From: SZUA-448 sp045627185
Lineage (GTDB): Bacteria; Bacillota; Clostridia; Lachnospirales; Lachnospiraceae
Length of the DNA: 14,587 bases
Direction of reading: 5' to 3'
Assembly: GCA_045627185.1 (NCBI GenBank)
Contig: JAZQNE010000001.1
Location: 1-14,587 of the forward strand
Shown: positions 5,556 to 12,863 of the stretch, piece by piece
Layout of the letters: each line of letters opens with the position of its first letter
How positions within the stretch are numbered: the first letter of the stretch is position 1
Translations under genes and position numbers: made by a program
The notes under the pieces: model-generated
Database searches by the model: none
What the model was told of the DNA's origin: nothing
Seen by the model: only the letters and a program-made list of their open reading frames with translations

Positions 5556-7736
5556 ATGAAAAAGAAATTAGCAGCGTTTTTCGCACTGTTTCTTGCAATC
5601 GTAATGGCACTTCCTACAGGAATCACACCTGTACGTGCTGACGAAGAGGCTGAAAAGCCCGTAGCAAAGGCTACTTTTGCGTTTGCATCGGCTGATTGGG
5701 CAGTTTCAAATTGGGATGCAACAGAATCTGACCCCGTAGTTACCGGTGAAGGTACTTACACCGTAACTTACACAAACGAAACAGGATTTAATGATTTCGC
5801 TTTTGCAGCGCTTTATGTTACCAACGGAGAAATCGTTTTCCCCGGCGCAACAATTGAAATCAAGTCACTTAAGATTAACGATAAGGATGTTAACTTTACA
5901 AAGGGTTACACATCGTCCGATGATGGCATTATTACCCGTATGAACATCTACAATGAGTGGGTTACCGAACTTCCCAAGGATGCAAGAAGCTTTGACGGTA
6001 AGACTGAGGATGCTACTCCCTTCATTATCGACAACAAGCAGGAAGCAGTAAAGAAAGTTGAAATCACTTTCGATTATCATGTTCCCACAGCTTATATTAT
6101 GTTCTCAGAGCCTACAAACACACTCTCTTACTGGAATGACGGTACAGAAGTTCCCGAGACACTTAAGATTTCCAACACACCCATTACGGGCCCCGGAGAC
6201 TACTCTGTAAAGATTGAGTCTTCAACACCTTTTGATAATCTTCAGTTCCTTGCTCTCGGTATCACCTATGGTGAAATTGCTTTCCCTGCAGGCTGCATCG
6301 AGCTTAAATCCGTAAAACTCAACGGAACGGAAGTAGAAACACAGGTTGGTTACACATCATCAGATGACGGTATCGTAACACGTATGAATAGTGACAACGA
6401 ATGGGGAGCAGATGTTCCCGAAGATGCACGCGGATATGGCGACATTTCTGCCGCAACTCCTAAGGTTATCAGCAATCAGTTTCCGGGAATCACTTCAATC
6501 GAGATTGATTTCACATATCACGTACCTTATACATATCTTATGTATGCTGATTCAGCCTGGGCAAATCAGTACTGGGGCGATTTCACCAAGGATGAAATGG
6601 TTACAGGCGAAGGTGAATACACCGTAAAGCTTGAACTTCCCACAGTTGACGAAGTTCCTCAGACCTTTGACGGCATTGCATTCCTTGCTATCGGCATTAA
6701 GGATGCAGAGAAAATTTTCCCCGGCTACACAATTGAACTTAAGTCCATTAAGGTAAACGGTCAAAAGTATGATGTTACCGGAAAAGGCTATACATCATCC
6801 GATGACGGTGCAGAAACAAGAATGAACCTTTACAATGAATGGGTTTCAGCTGTTCCTGCTGATGCAAGAAGCTTTGACGGAAACATTGACGAAGTTTCTC
6901 CTACCATTGTTTCAAAGGAACTTACAGGCGTTAACAAGATTGAAGTTACTTATGCTTTTGCTCCGGACGCAAGCACCAAGGAGCCTGAAATCGATACATT
7001 TGATTACGAAGGTGCTCTTAAGCAGAGCTACAATGCTTATATTATGTTCCAGACAGCTCCCAACTATTCATTCCGTAATGCATGGTTCGAAGCTAACTAC
7101 GGTATGAATGCTGAAGGTGATTACTTCTCACATATTACAGGCTGGGATGCAGATTCAAATGCCCTGAATCTTGGCGGAAAGTTTAACGATGTTGCTATTA
7201 CCGGTGACGGAACATATAAGGTTTCAATGGATATTGCCGACGGTGAGACCGGTATTGCCAATCAGGAAGGCTACAATTTCCTTGGTTTCAGCACAAACAT
7301 TCCTTATAAGCTTATTGAAAAAGGTTATGTTGAAATTACGGATGTTAAGACATCCTTTGATGGCGGTGCTTCACGTGAGTTCACATATGTATCAAGTGAA
7401 AGAGACGCCACTACGAAGACAGATTATGCGGTTATTTATGTTCTCAGTTCTTATGTAACCGATGTAGGCGCTGAAGCTATTCCTTTTGTAATGGCTCAGA
7501 AGAACATCACTATTTCATTCACAGTTAAGGGCTTAAAGGGCGAGAAGGCTTCTGAACCTGAAGCTACAGCTACACCTACTCCTGCTGTAAAGGATCCTAC
7601 ACCTACAACTGCTCCTTCACAGACTCCTTCTGAAAATACAGGTATCCCTGTATGGGTATGGGGTGTTGTTGCCGGCGTTGTTCTGGCAGCAGCTGTTGTT
7701 GTAATCATCGTAGTCAGCAAAAAGAAAAAGAAATAA
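5556..7736 (+). CDS. Secreted, membrane-anchored surface protein with tandem ~147-residue modules
   Basis: I do not recognise a named family for this 726-residue protein. Residues 1-29 are a signal peptide (Lys-rich start, hydrophobic core, cleavage near 'VRADE'). Three tandem modules follow at about 38-175, 176-322 and 323-468, each with 'GYTSSDDG' (117-124, 265-272, 411-418), then 'TRMN' and 'NEW', and aromatic-rich strands such as 'AYIMF' and 'YWND'. A diverged fourth copy spans about 492-660. A Pro/Thr linker (~665-695) leads to a membrane helix ('VWVWGVVAGVVLAAAVVV', ~698-720) and the tail SKKKKK, so the protein should span the wall with the modules outside. No enzyme motif is seen; a carbohydrate-binding role is inferred from the neighbouring transporter and esterase genes. 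GGAGG (5541-5545) lies 10 nt before the start. Codon use favours CCC, AAG and CTT, consistent with high expression. Confidence 0.85.
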   Translation: MKKKLAAFFALFLAIVMALPTGITPVRADEEAEKPVAKATFAFASADWAVSNWDATESDPVVTGEGTYTVTYTNETGFNDFAFAALYVTNGEIVFPGATIEIKSLKINDKDVNFTKGYTSSDDGIITRMNIYNEWVTELPKDARSFDGKTEDATPFIIDNKQEAVKKVEITFDYHVPTAYIMFSEPTNTLSYWNDGTEVPETLKISNTPITGPGDYSVKIESSTPFDNLQFLALGITYGEIAFPAGCIELKSVKLNGTEVETQVGYTSSDDGIVTRMNSDNEWGADVPEDARGYGDISAATPKVISNQFPGITSIEIDFTYHVPYTYLMYADSAWANQYWGDFTKDEMVTGEGEYTVKLELPTVDEVPQTFDGIAFLAIGIKDAEKIFPGYTIELKSIKVNGQKYDVTGKGYTSSDDGAETRMNLYNEWVSAVPADARSFDGNIDEVSPTIVSKELTGVNKIEVTYAFAPDASTKEPEIDTFDYEGALKQSYNAYIMFQTAPNYSFRNAWFEANYGMNAEGDYFSHITGWDADSNALNLGGKFNDVAITGDGTYKVSMDIADGETGIANQEGYNFLGFSTNIPYKLIEKGYVEITDVKTSFDGGASREFTYVSSERDATTKTDYAVIYVLSSYVTDVGAEAIPFVMAQKNITISFTVKGLKGEKASEPEATATPTPAVKDPTPTTAPSQTPSENTGIPVWVWGVVAGVVLAAAVVVIIVVSKKKKK

Positions 7737-7760
7737 TCATTGACTGAAATTCTCACTTTT

Positions 7761-7813
7761 GAATAACTCCAAAGTTATTCACGGGAAGCTTGCGGGGCAG
7801 CTTTTGCCCCGCA
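7761..7813 (+). other. Two stable hairpins between the surface-protein and permease genes
   Basis: Hairpin 1 pairs GAATAACT (7761-7768) with AGTTATTC (7773-7780) around a 4-base loop. Hairpin 2 pairs TGCGGGGCA (7791-7799) with TGCCCCGCA (7805-7813) around a 5-base loop and is very G+C-rich. Neither is followed by a T run, so they are not classic terminators. An RNA-stabilising or processing element that lets the surface protein be made in excess of the permeases is likely. They lie before the chosen permease start at 7852. Confidence 0.75.
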
Positions 7814-7851
7814 GGATGACCCGAACCCATTCGAAAGGATTCACAGGGGTC

Positions 7852-9318
7852 ATGGAACAAAACATAAAAAAGAAAACAAACGGGCAGCATATAATAAAGG
7901 AAAACCCGCTTTACTATGTTGAGCGAATTCTGGTTATTGTGGCTACAATGACAGCTTTCTTTCCTTCGTTTAATCCGTCAAGAATATCTCTTGAGATAAA
8001 CAAGCACTGTTCATTGTTTACTGCATCCGTTTCATATAAAACACTGACTGAAAACCTGAAAAGAGCACTTCTTCAGGGCTGGGTTCAGGCGTCAAGCTTT
8101 AAGCTTCTGCTGATTGGCAGCCTTATTGTTGTAATCGGTATCGTATGTGGTGATGCCGGTGCAATTATGTCTCTTGGAAATAACAGAATGAGAAAGCTTG
8201 GAAGGTGGTTTCCGCTTGGCGGTTCACTGCTTATGGGAACCGGTTTGGCACTTGTTTATGTTGCTTATTCGCAGGTTGCCGCTACTGACCATCCCAACAA
8301 GGTAAATCCCAATTTTTGTTGGGGATTCTGGTATTATCTTGCGGTTGCAGTCCTTATGCTTATAATTTCGATTTTGCTTGTTTTCGCTGAGAGGAACAAA
8401 AAAATTGAGGATATATTTGCAATGGAAGAGGGCAAAAAGCTTTTTGTAATGCTACTCCCCATTGTTGCAGCCGCTTTTCTTTTCTCATACCTGCCTCTCT
8501 GGGGCTGGCGCTATGCATTCTTCGATTACATTCCCGGAAACGACCTTTCCTTAAAGAACTTTGTTGGCTTCAAATGGTTCGGAATGCTTTTCAAAAATGA
8601 GGCAACAAGAGCAGATATTATCCGTGTATTGCGAAACACTTTCGTAATGAGCGGACTTGGTCTTGTTACAAGCTGGATGCCAATGGCCTTTGCGATTCTT
8701 CTTGCAGAAATTTCAAGTGTCAGATACCGCAAGTTTATTCAGATTTTCACTACAATTCCGAACTTCATAAGCTGGGTTCTTGTATATGCGATTGCACTCG
8801 CCATTTTCTCAACGGACGGTTTTGTGAACAGTCTTTTAAGAGAGCTTGGCAATTCATCTGCCAAAACAAATTATCTGATGTCAGCTGACGGAATATGGTT
8901 CAAGATGCTTTTGTGGGGAACCTGGAAGGGTATAGGCTGGAGCGCAATTATTTATATTGCTGCAATAACCGGTATTGACCAGGGACTTTATGAAGCCGCC
9001 ATGATTGACGGTGCCGACCGTTTCCGGAGAATGTGGCACATTACAGTGCCTTCGCTTCTGCCGACATATCTTGTAATGCTGCTTATGCAGATTGCGGGAA
9101 TCCTCAGTAACGGTCTTGAACAGTATCTGGTATTTAAGAACGCAAATAATAAGGATTTGATTGAGGTTCTTGATCTTTATGTTTACAATCTCGGCTTTGA
9201 CGGCGGACAAATACCGCTTGCAACCGTTGTAAGTATGGCAAAATCCTTAATCAGTGTATCCCTTCTGTTCGTAGCAAATAAAGCCTCAAAGAGTATTCGT
9301 GGCGAGAGTATTATTTAA
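7852..9318 (+). CDS. ABC sugar transporter permease, LplB type, with extra N-terminal membrane region
   Basis: Inner-membrane permease of 488 residues; LplB-type permeases are usually ~290-330. The canonical part runs from about residue 195 ('LFVMLLPIVAAAFLFSYLPL') to the end and carries the EAA loop 'YEAAMIDGADRFRRMWHITV' (380-399), which docks the ATPase. The first ~190 residues are additional: a membrane helix at ~21-40, a ~40-residue probably external segment, and three more helices (~82-107, ~118-142, ~156-180). The start is ATG 7852, with AGGGG at 7844-7848 close upstream; earlier in-frame starts (TTG 7759, ATG 7816) would translate through the intergenic hairpins. Permease 2 follows after 12 bp. 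No cognate ATPase is present, which is usual for this transporter type. Confidence 0.88.
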   Translation: MEQNIKKKTNGQHIIKENPLYYVERILVIVATMTAFFPSFNPSRISLEINKHCSLFTASVSYKTLTENLKRALLQGWVQASSFKLLLIGSLIVVIGIVCGDAGAIMSLGNNRMRKLGRWFPLGGSLLMGTGLALVYVAYSQVAATDHPNKVNPNFCWGFWYYLAVAVLMLIISILLVFAERNKKIEDIFAMEEGKKLFVMLLPIVAAAFLFSYLPLWGWRYAFFDYIPGNDLSLKNFVGFKWFGMLFKNEATRADIIRVLRNTFVMSGLGLVTSWMPMAFAILLAEISSVRYRKFIQIFTTIPNFISWVLVYAIALAIFSTDGFVNSLLRELGNSSAKTNYLMSADGIWFKMLLWGTWKGIGWSAIIYIAAITGIDQGLYEAAMIDGADRFRRMWHITVPSLLPTYLVMLLMQIAGILSNGLEQYLVFKNANNKDLIEVLDLYVYNLGFDGGQIPLATVVSMAKSLISVSLLFVANKASKSIRGESII

Positions 9319-9330
9319 GGAGGCGGAAAA

Positions 9331-10269
9331 ATGGCGAAGAAAAAAATACACCTGATTAAAACTGACAGAAACTATATTTTCAAGAGAAAAGCCGGAGATT
9401 ATGTCTTTGATATCATTAACCACATCTGCTTCGGTATATTCACCTTGCTTTGTATTTTCCCGTTTTATTACCTGTTCATCAATACCATTTCGGATAATAA
9501 TCTGGTGGCGAAGGGTCTGATTAATTTTTATCCGAAGGGATTACATCTGAAAAACTATATTGCACTGAAAAATGTTAACGACCTTTTCAATGCTTTTGCA
9601 GTTACGGCGGCAAGAACATTGCTCGGAACAGCACTTATGGTATTCTGCTCAGGCCTTGCGGGATATCTTGTTACCAAGCAGAAACTATGGAAAAGAAGTT
9701 TCTGGTACAGGTTCATTGTTATTACCATGTACTTTAACGCAGGCCTTATTCCCTGGTACCTGAACATGATGATGCTTGGCCTTACAAACAACTTCTGGGC
9801 ATATATTATTCCCGGTATTGTAGCTCCTTACAACATCATCCTTGTAAAAACCTACATTGAATCACTTCCCGCAGAACTTGAAGAGGCTGCCCTTATTGAC
9901 GGAGCCGGTTTCTTTACGGTATTCCTGAAGATTATATGGCCGCTCAGCAAGCCTATTCTTGCTACAATTGCAATATTCGGTGCCGTTGGAAACTGGAATT
10001 CATTCCAGGATTCACTGCTTCTTATGCAGGACGCCCCCAAGCTGTATACGCTGCAGCACAGGCTGTATGATTACCTGAACAGTTCAACAAACCTTGGAGC
10101 CCTTATTACGGGTGCCGGGGGAAGTTCGGTTATCGCATCCAACATGACGAACCCGGTTGTAGTTAAATACACCATCGCCATGGCGACAATCATCCCGATT
10201 CTGTGTGTATATCCCATTATGCAGAAATACTTTGTAAAGGGAATTACCCTTGGTGGAGTTAAGGGTTAA
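9331..10269 (+). CDS. ABC sugar transporter permease, YtcP type
   Basis: Inner-membrane permease of 312 residues, slightly longer than the usual ~295. About six membrane helices are visible, starting with 'ICFGIFTLLCIFPFYYLFI' (~32-50). The EAA loop is 'LEEAALIDGAGFFTVFLKII' (183-202), including the conserved Gly, followed by 'WPLSKPILATIAIF'. The end 'YFVKGITLGGVKG' is a hallmark of this subfamily. AAGGAGG upstream gives a strong start 12 bp after permease 1, so both halves of the channel are translated from one message. Together with permease 1 and the downstream lipoprotein it forms an importer for oligosaccharides; substrate not determinable from sequence. Confidence 0.93.
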   Translation: MAKKKIHLIKTDRNYIFKRKAGDYVFDIINHICFGIFTLLCIFPFYYLFINTISDNNLVAKGLINFYPKGLHLKNYIALKNVNDLFNAFAVTAARTLLGTALMVFCSGLAGYLVTKQKLWKRSFWYRFIVITMYFNAGLIPWYLNMMMLGLTNNFWAYIIPGIVAPYNIILVKTYIESLPAELEEAALIDGAGFFTVFLKIIWPLSKPILATIAIFGAVGNWNSFQDSLLLMQDAPKLYTLQHRLYDYLNSSTNLGALITGAGGSSVIASNMTNPVVVKYTIAMATIIPILCVYPIMQKYFVKGITLGGVKG

Positions 10270-10296
10270 TTTATATGTGAAAGAGGAGGAAGTTTT

Positions 10297-12045
10297 ATGA
10301 AAAGCATTTCAAAAAGAATCATCAGCTTTATGCTTATTCTTGTAATGGTAATGTCTATGGTTCTTTCAACAGGTTGTGAAAAGAAAAAACCCACGGGCGG
10401 GGAAAATAAAGAGCTTATCACGCTTAATGTTTATTCACAGCTTGCAAACTATTCCGGATTACAGGGCGGCTGGATTTCAGCTCTCCTTGAAGACAAATTC
10501 GGCGTAAAAATCAATATCATTCCGGATCAGGAAGGTACTTATGAAACACGTGTTGAGACCGGTAACCTTGGCGATATCGTTGTCTGGGGTTCAGATGGCG
10601 ATGATTACACAAATGCCGTAAATCTGGGACTTCTGTTTGACTGGGAAGATGAAGACCTTCTTACGGAGCATGGCTCATATATTAAAGAGCATATGCAGGC
10701 TGCACTTGAAAATAACCGTTCCATCAACCCCGATAAGAAGATTCACGGTCTTGGACACGGTGTTGCAACAGATATGAAGGACCATCAGGCTTTCTTCTAC
10801 ACATGGGACCTCAGATGGGACCTTTACAAACAGCTTGGTTATCCGAAGGTTGACAGTCTTGACGGACTTATTGATCTTTTCAAGGATATGAAGGCTCTTC
10901 AGCCTAAGGATGATAACGGTAACGAAACATACGCACTTTCACTCTGGCCCGACTGGGACGGTGACATGGTTATGTACGTTAAGGCTTTTGCTACAGCTTT
11001 CTGGGGCTATGATGAAATTGGCGGCGGTCTTTTTGACTCAGATACCGGTAAATTCCATGCAGCTCTTGAAATAAATGATGATGGCAGCTACGGCCCTTAT
11101 CTTACAATGCTTCAGTGGTTCAATAAGTTGTATCGCGCAGGTCTTCTTGACCCTGACTCAATGACAGCTACCTATGACTCCGCAACAGAAAAAGTTCGTA
11201 ACAGCGGTGCATTCTTCCAGATATTTGATTATGCCGGAAGCGCTGTTTACAATACTCCTGAGCATATCGCCGAAAACCGTATGATGCTTTCTATGGTTCC
11301 CGACTGTGCTACACCGCCGGCATACGGAACATCAATCTACGGTGGAAACCGTGTATGGACAATAGGTTCCAAGACAGCCTATCCTGAACTTTGCATGGAC
11401 ATCATTAACTGGTTCTGCACACCTGAAGGAACAATGGCAATCTGGTACGGAATCAAAGGCCTTATGTGGGATTATGATGCAGAAGGCGGCTTGTACCTTA
11501 CAGAACTCGGGAAAAAGTGCAACGAAAACTCCAAGTTTGAGCTTGACGGTGTTGAATGGACTTCTCCTGAGACCGGAAAGACCTATACGCTTGGCGGAAA
11601 CTTCACCGATGGTACCTTCCAGGCTAACAACATTACCTGGGTAAAGGAAGCAAAGAACCCCGAGTCAAAGAAAAACGAAAATTACAACAATGCTTTCTGG
11701 GCTTCAACGCTTGGAGATCCCAAGTGTGATATTGAAGCTGACTGGAGAACCTTCACCGGTCAGATTGGTACCCAGCAGTATCTGGAAACTAAAAACTACA
11801 GGATTATAAAGCCTTATTCCGGTTGGAAGGAATTACCCAAGGATGAGACCCTGAAGACTGCTTACAAGCAGATTCAGACCTGTGTTGTTGATTATTCATG
11901 GCGCGCAATTTATGCAGAAACCGATGCAGCCTTCAAGTTTACGGTCAATAATATGATCAGCCAGTGTAACAAGTACGGTTATGCGGACTATGTTAAGTGG
12001 TGCGAGGAAAATGCAGCAGCCAAGTTCAAATCGCAGATTAATTAA
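10297..12045 (+). CDS. Sugar-binding lipoprotein of the ABC transporter (LplA/YtcQ type)
   Basis: Extracellular solute-binding lipoprotein of 582 residues, in the large size class (~500-580) of LplA/YtcQ proteins that bind oligosaccharides. A signal peptide ends in the lipobox 'LSTGC' with Cys27 as the lipid-attachment residue. The mature part begins with a charged linker and 'ITLNVYSQLANYSGLQGGWI'. Family-typical blocks include 'FYTWDLRWDLYKQLGYPKVD', 'YGGNRVWTIGSKTAYPELCM' and 'INWFCTPEGTMAIWYGIKGL'; the many Trp and Tyr residues suit sugar stacking. GAGGAGG upstream supports the start, 27 bp after permease 2. The gene comes after both permeases rather than before them. It is followed by a stable hairpin and then the YesL gene. 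Confidence 0.93.
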   Translation: MKSISKRIISFMLILVMVMSMVLSTGCEKKKPTGGENKELITLNVYSQLANYSGLQGGWISALLEDKFGVKINIIPDQEGTYETRVETGNLGDIVVWGSDGDDYTNAVNLGLLFDWEDEDLLTEHGSYIKEHMQAALENNRSINPDKKIHGLGHGVATDMKDHQAFFYTWDLRWDLYKQLGYPKVDSLDGLIDLFKDMKALQPKDDNGNETYALSLWPDWDGDMVMYVKAFATAFWGYDEIGGGLFDSDTGKFHAALEINDDGSYGPYLTMLQWFNKLYRAGLLDPDSMTATYDSATEKVRNSGAFFQIFDYAGSAVYNTPEHIAENRMMLSMVPDCATPPAYGTSIYGGNRVWTIGSKTAYPELCMDIINWFCTPEGTMAIWYGIKGLMWDYDAEGGLYLTELGKKCNENSKFELDGVEWTSPETGKTYTLGGNFTDGTFQANNITWVKEAKNPESKKNENYNNAFWASTLGDPKCDIEADWRTFTGQIGTQQYLETKNYRIIKPYSGWKELPKDETLKTAYKQIQTCVVDYSWRAIYAETDAAFKFTVNNMISQCNKYGYADYVKWCEENAAAKFKSQIN

Positions 12046-12067
12046 TCACAGTGTTTTTGTTCATGGA

Positions 12068-12102
12068 GGGGCTGTGATGGAGCAATTTCTGTTCACAGCC
12101 CC
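12068..12102 (+). other. Stable hairpin between the binding-protein and YesL genes
   Basis: GGGGCTGTGA (12068-12077) pairs perfectly with TCACAGCCCC (12093-12102) over a 15-nt loop. TTTTT follows only after a 10-nt gap (about 12111-12115), so it is at best a leaky terminator. It probably protects the 3' end of the binding-protein message or lowers expression of the genes beyond. Confidence 0.7.
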
Positions 12103-12126
12103 ACCTGATGTTTTTGGAGGATGGTT

Positions 12127-12798
12127 TTGAGATTATTCAGTTATGACAATAAGTTAATGAAATTCCTGAATACCTTCTTCGATGTGGCATGGCTTAACCT
12201 TTTATGGTTTGTATGCTGCATTCCTGTAATTACCATCGGACCGGCTACTATTGCGGCCTATACGGTGGCGTTCAGGATTATAGAAGGAACGGAAGGGTAT
12301 ATTGCAAAGGAATTCTTTAAGGCATTTAAGGAAAACCTTAAGCACGGCTTTGCTCTTTCATTTATACTTATAATTCCGCTGTACAGCGCATGGATAAGCT
12401 ATCAGCTGTTTGTAAATCTTCCTGACCATCCTTTTATTTTTATGTTGGTTTCGGTTCTTCTTTGCTTTATGTTTGTATGGCATTTTCTTTATATTTTCGC
12501 AATTGAAGCCAGATATGAGAATAGGCTTGGAATGAACCTGATTAATGCAAGGCGTATGTTTATGCGTTTCCCGGTGCGAAGCATATTACTGTTCGCACTT
12601 CTTGCTTTTGAGGCATTTATCTTTTTCTACTGGTGCTTCAAATATGATAATTCCTTCAGTAAGGTTCTTATGTGGATAGGTATCCTTATCGGACCTGTAA
12701 GTATGATTATGACCATAAGCGGTATGGTTCTTCCAATGTTCCGCATTATTGAAACGGACCGGGACGATGAAGAACCGGTTAACATAAGCGTAAACTGA
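12127..12798 (+). CDS. yesL: YesL-family (DUF624) membrane protein
   Basis: Membrane protein of 223 residues in the YesL/DUF624 family, which is commonly encoded next to LplB/YtcP/YtcQ transporters in Firmicutes; its exact function is not established. The family start 'MRLFSYDNKLMKFLN' and the block 'LNLLWFVCCIPVITIGPATI' are clear. About five helices follow, and the C-terminal tail is acidic. I chose the TTG at 12127 because GGAGG (12116-12120) is exactly 6 nt before it; the ATG at 12121 directly abuts GGAGG, leaving no room for initiation, and the family normally begins at this Met-Arg-Leu-Phe. It lies after a hairpin and before the esterase gene. Confidence 0.87.
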   Translation: MRLFSYDNKLMKFLNTFFDVAWLNLLWFVCCIPVITIGPATIAAYTVAFRIIEGTEGYIAKEFFKAFKENLKHGFALSFILIIPLYSAWISYQLFVNLPDHPFIFMLVSVLLCFMFVWHFLYIFAIEARYENRLGMNLINARRMFMRFPVRSILLFALLAFEAFIFFYWCFKYDNSFSKVLMWIGILIGPVSMIMTISGMVLPMFRIIETDRDDEEPVNISVN

Positions 12799-12814
12799 TG
12801 AAGTAAAAAATGAT

Positions 12815-12846
12815 CCCCAGAGAAGCGGGATATTAGATTCTTGGGG
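12815..12846 (+). other. Hairpin between the YesL and esterase genes
   Basis: CCCCAGAGAA (12815-12824) pairs with TTCTTGGGG (12838-12846), with one bulged base and a 13-nt loop. GTAAA, not a T run, follows, so this is not a terminator. It ends just before the esterase ribosome binding site AGGGAG (12851-12856) and may modulate translation or mRNA decay. Confidence 0.5.
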
Positions 12847-12863
12847 GTAAAGGGAGCGATCGC

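Noticed and set aside
7496..7756. Minus-strand frame opposite the end of the surface-protein gene
   Set aside because: It mirrors the low-complexity Pro/Thr linker and lysine tail; it is a shadow, not a gene.
7761..7813. Rho-independent terminator after the surface-protein gene
   Set aside because: Both hairpins lack a following T run, and the transporter genes downstream have no clear promoter of their own.
7759..7851. Longer permease 1 starting at TTG 7759 or ATG 7816
   Set aside because: These starts would place the two stable hairpins in or against the coding region and lack ribosome binding sites.
12856..12863. GCGATCGC palindrome before the esterase start
   Set aside because: An isolated 8-bp palindrome inside the ribosome binding region with no repeat elsewhere; most likely chance.
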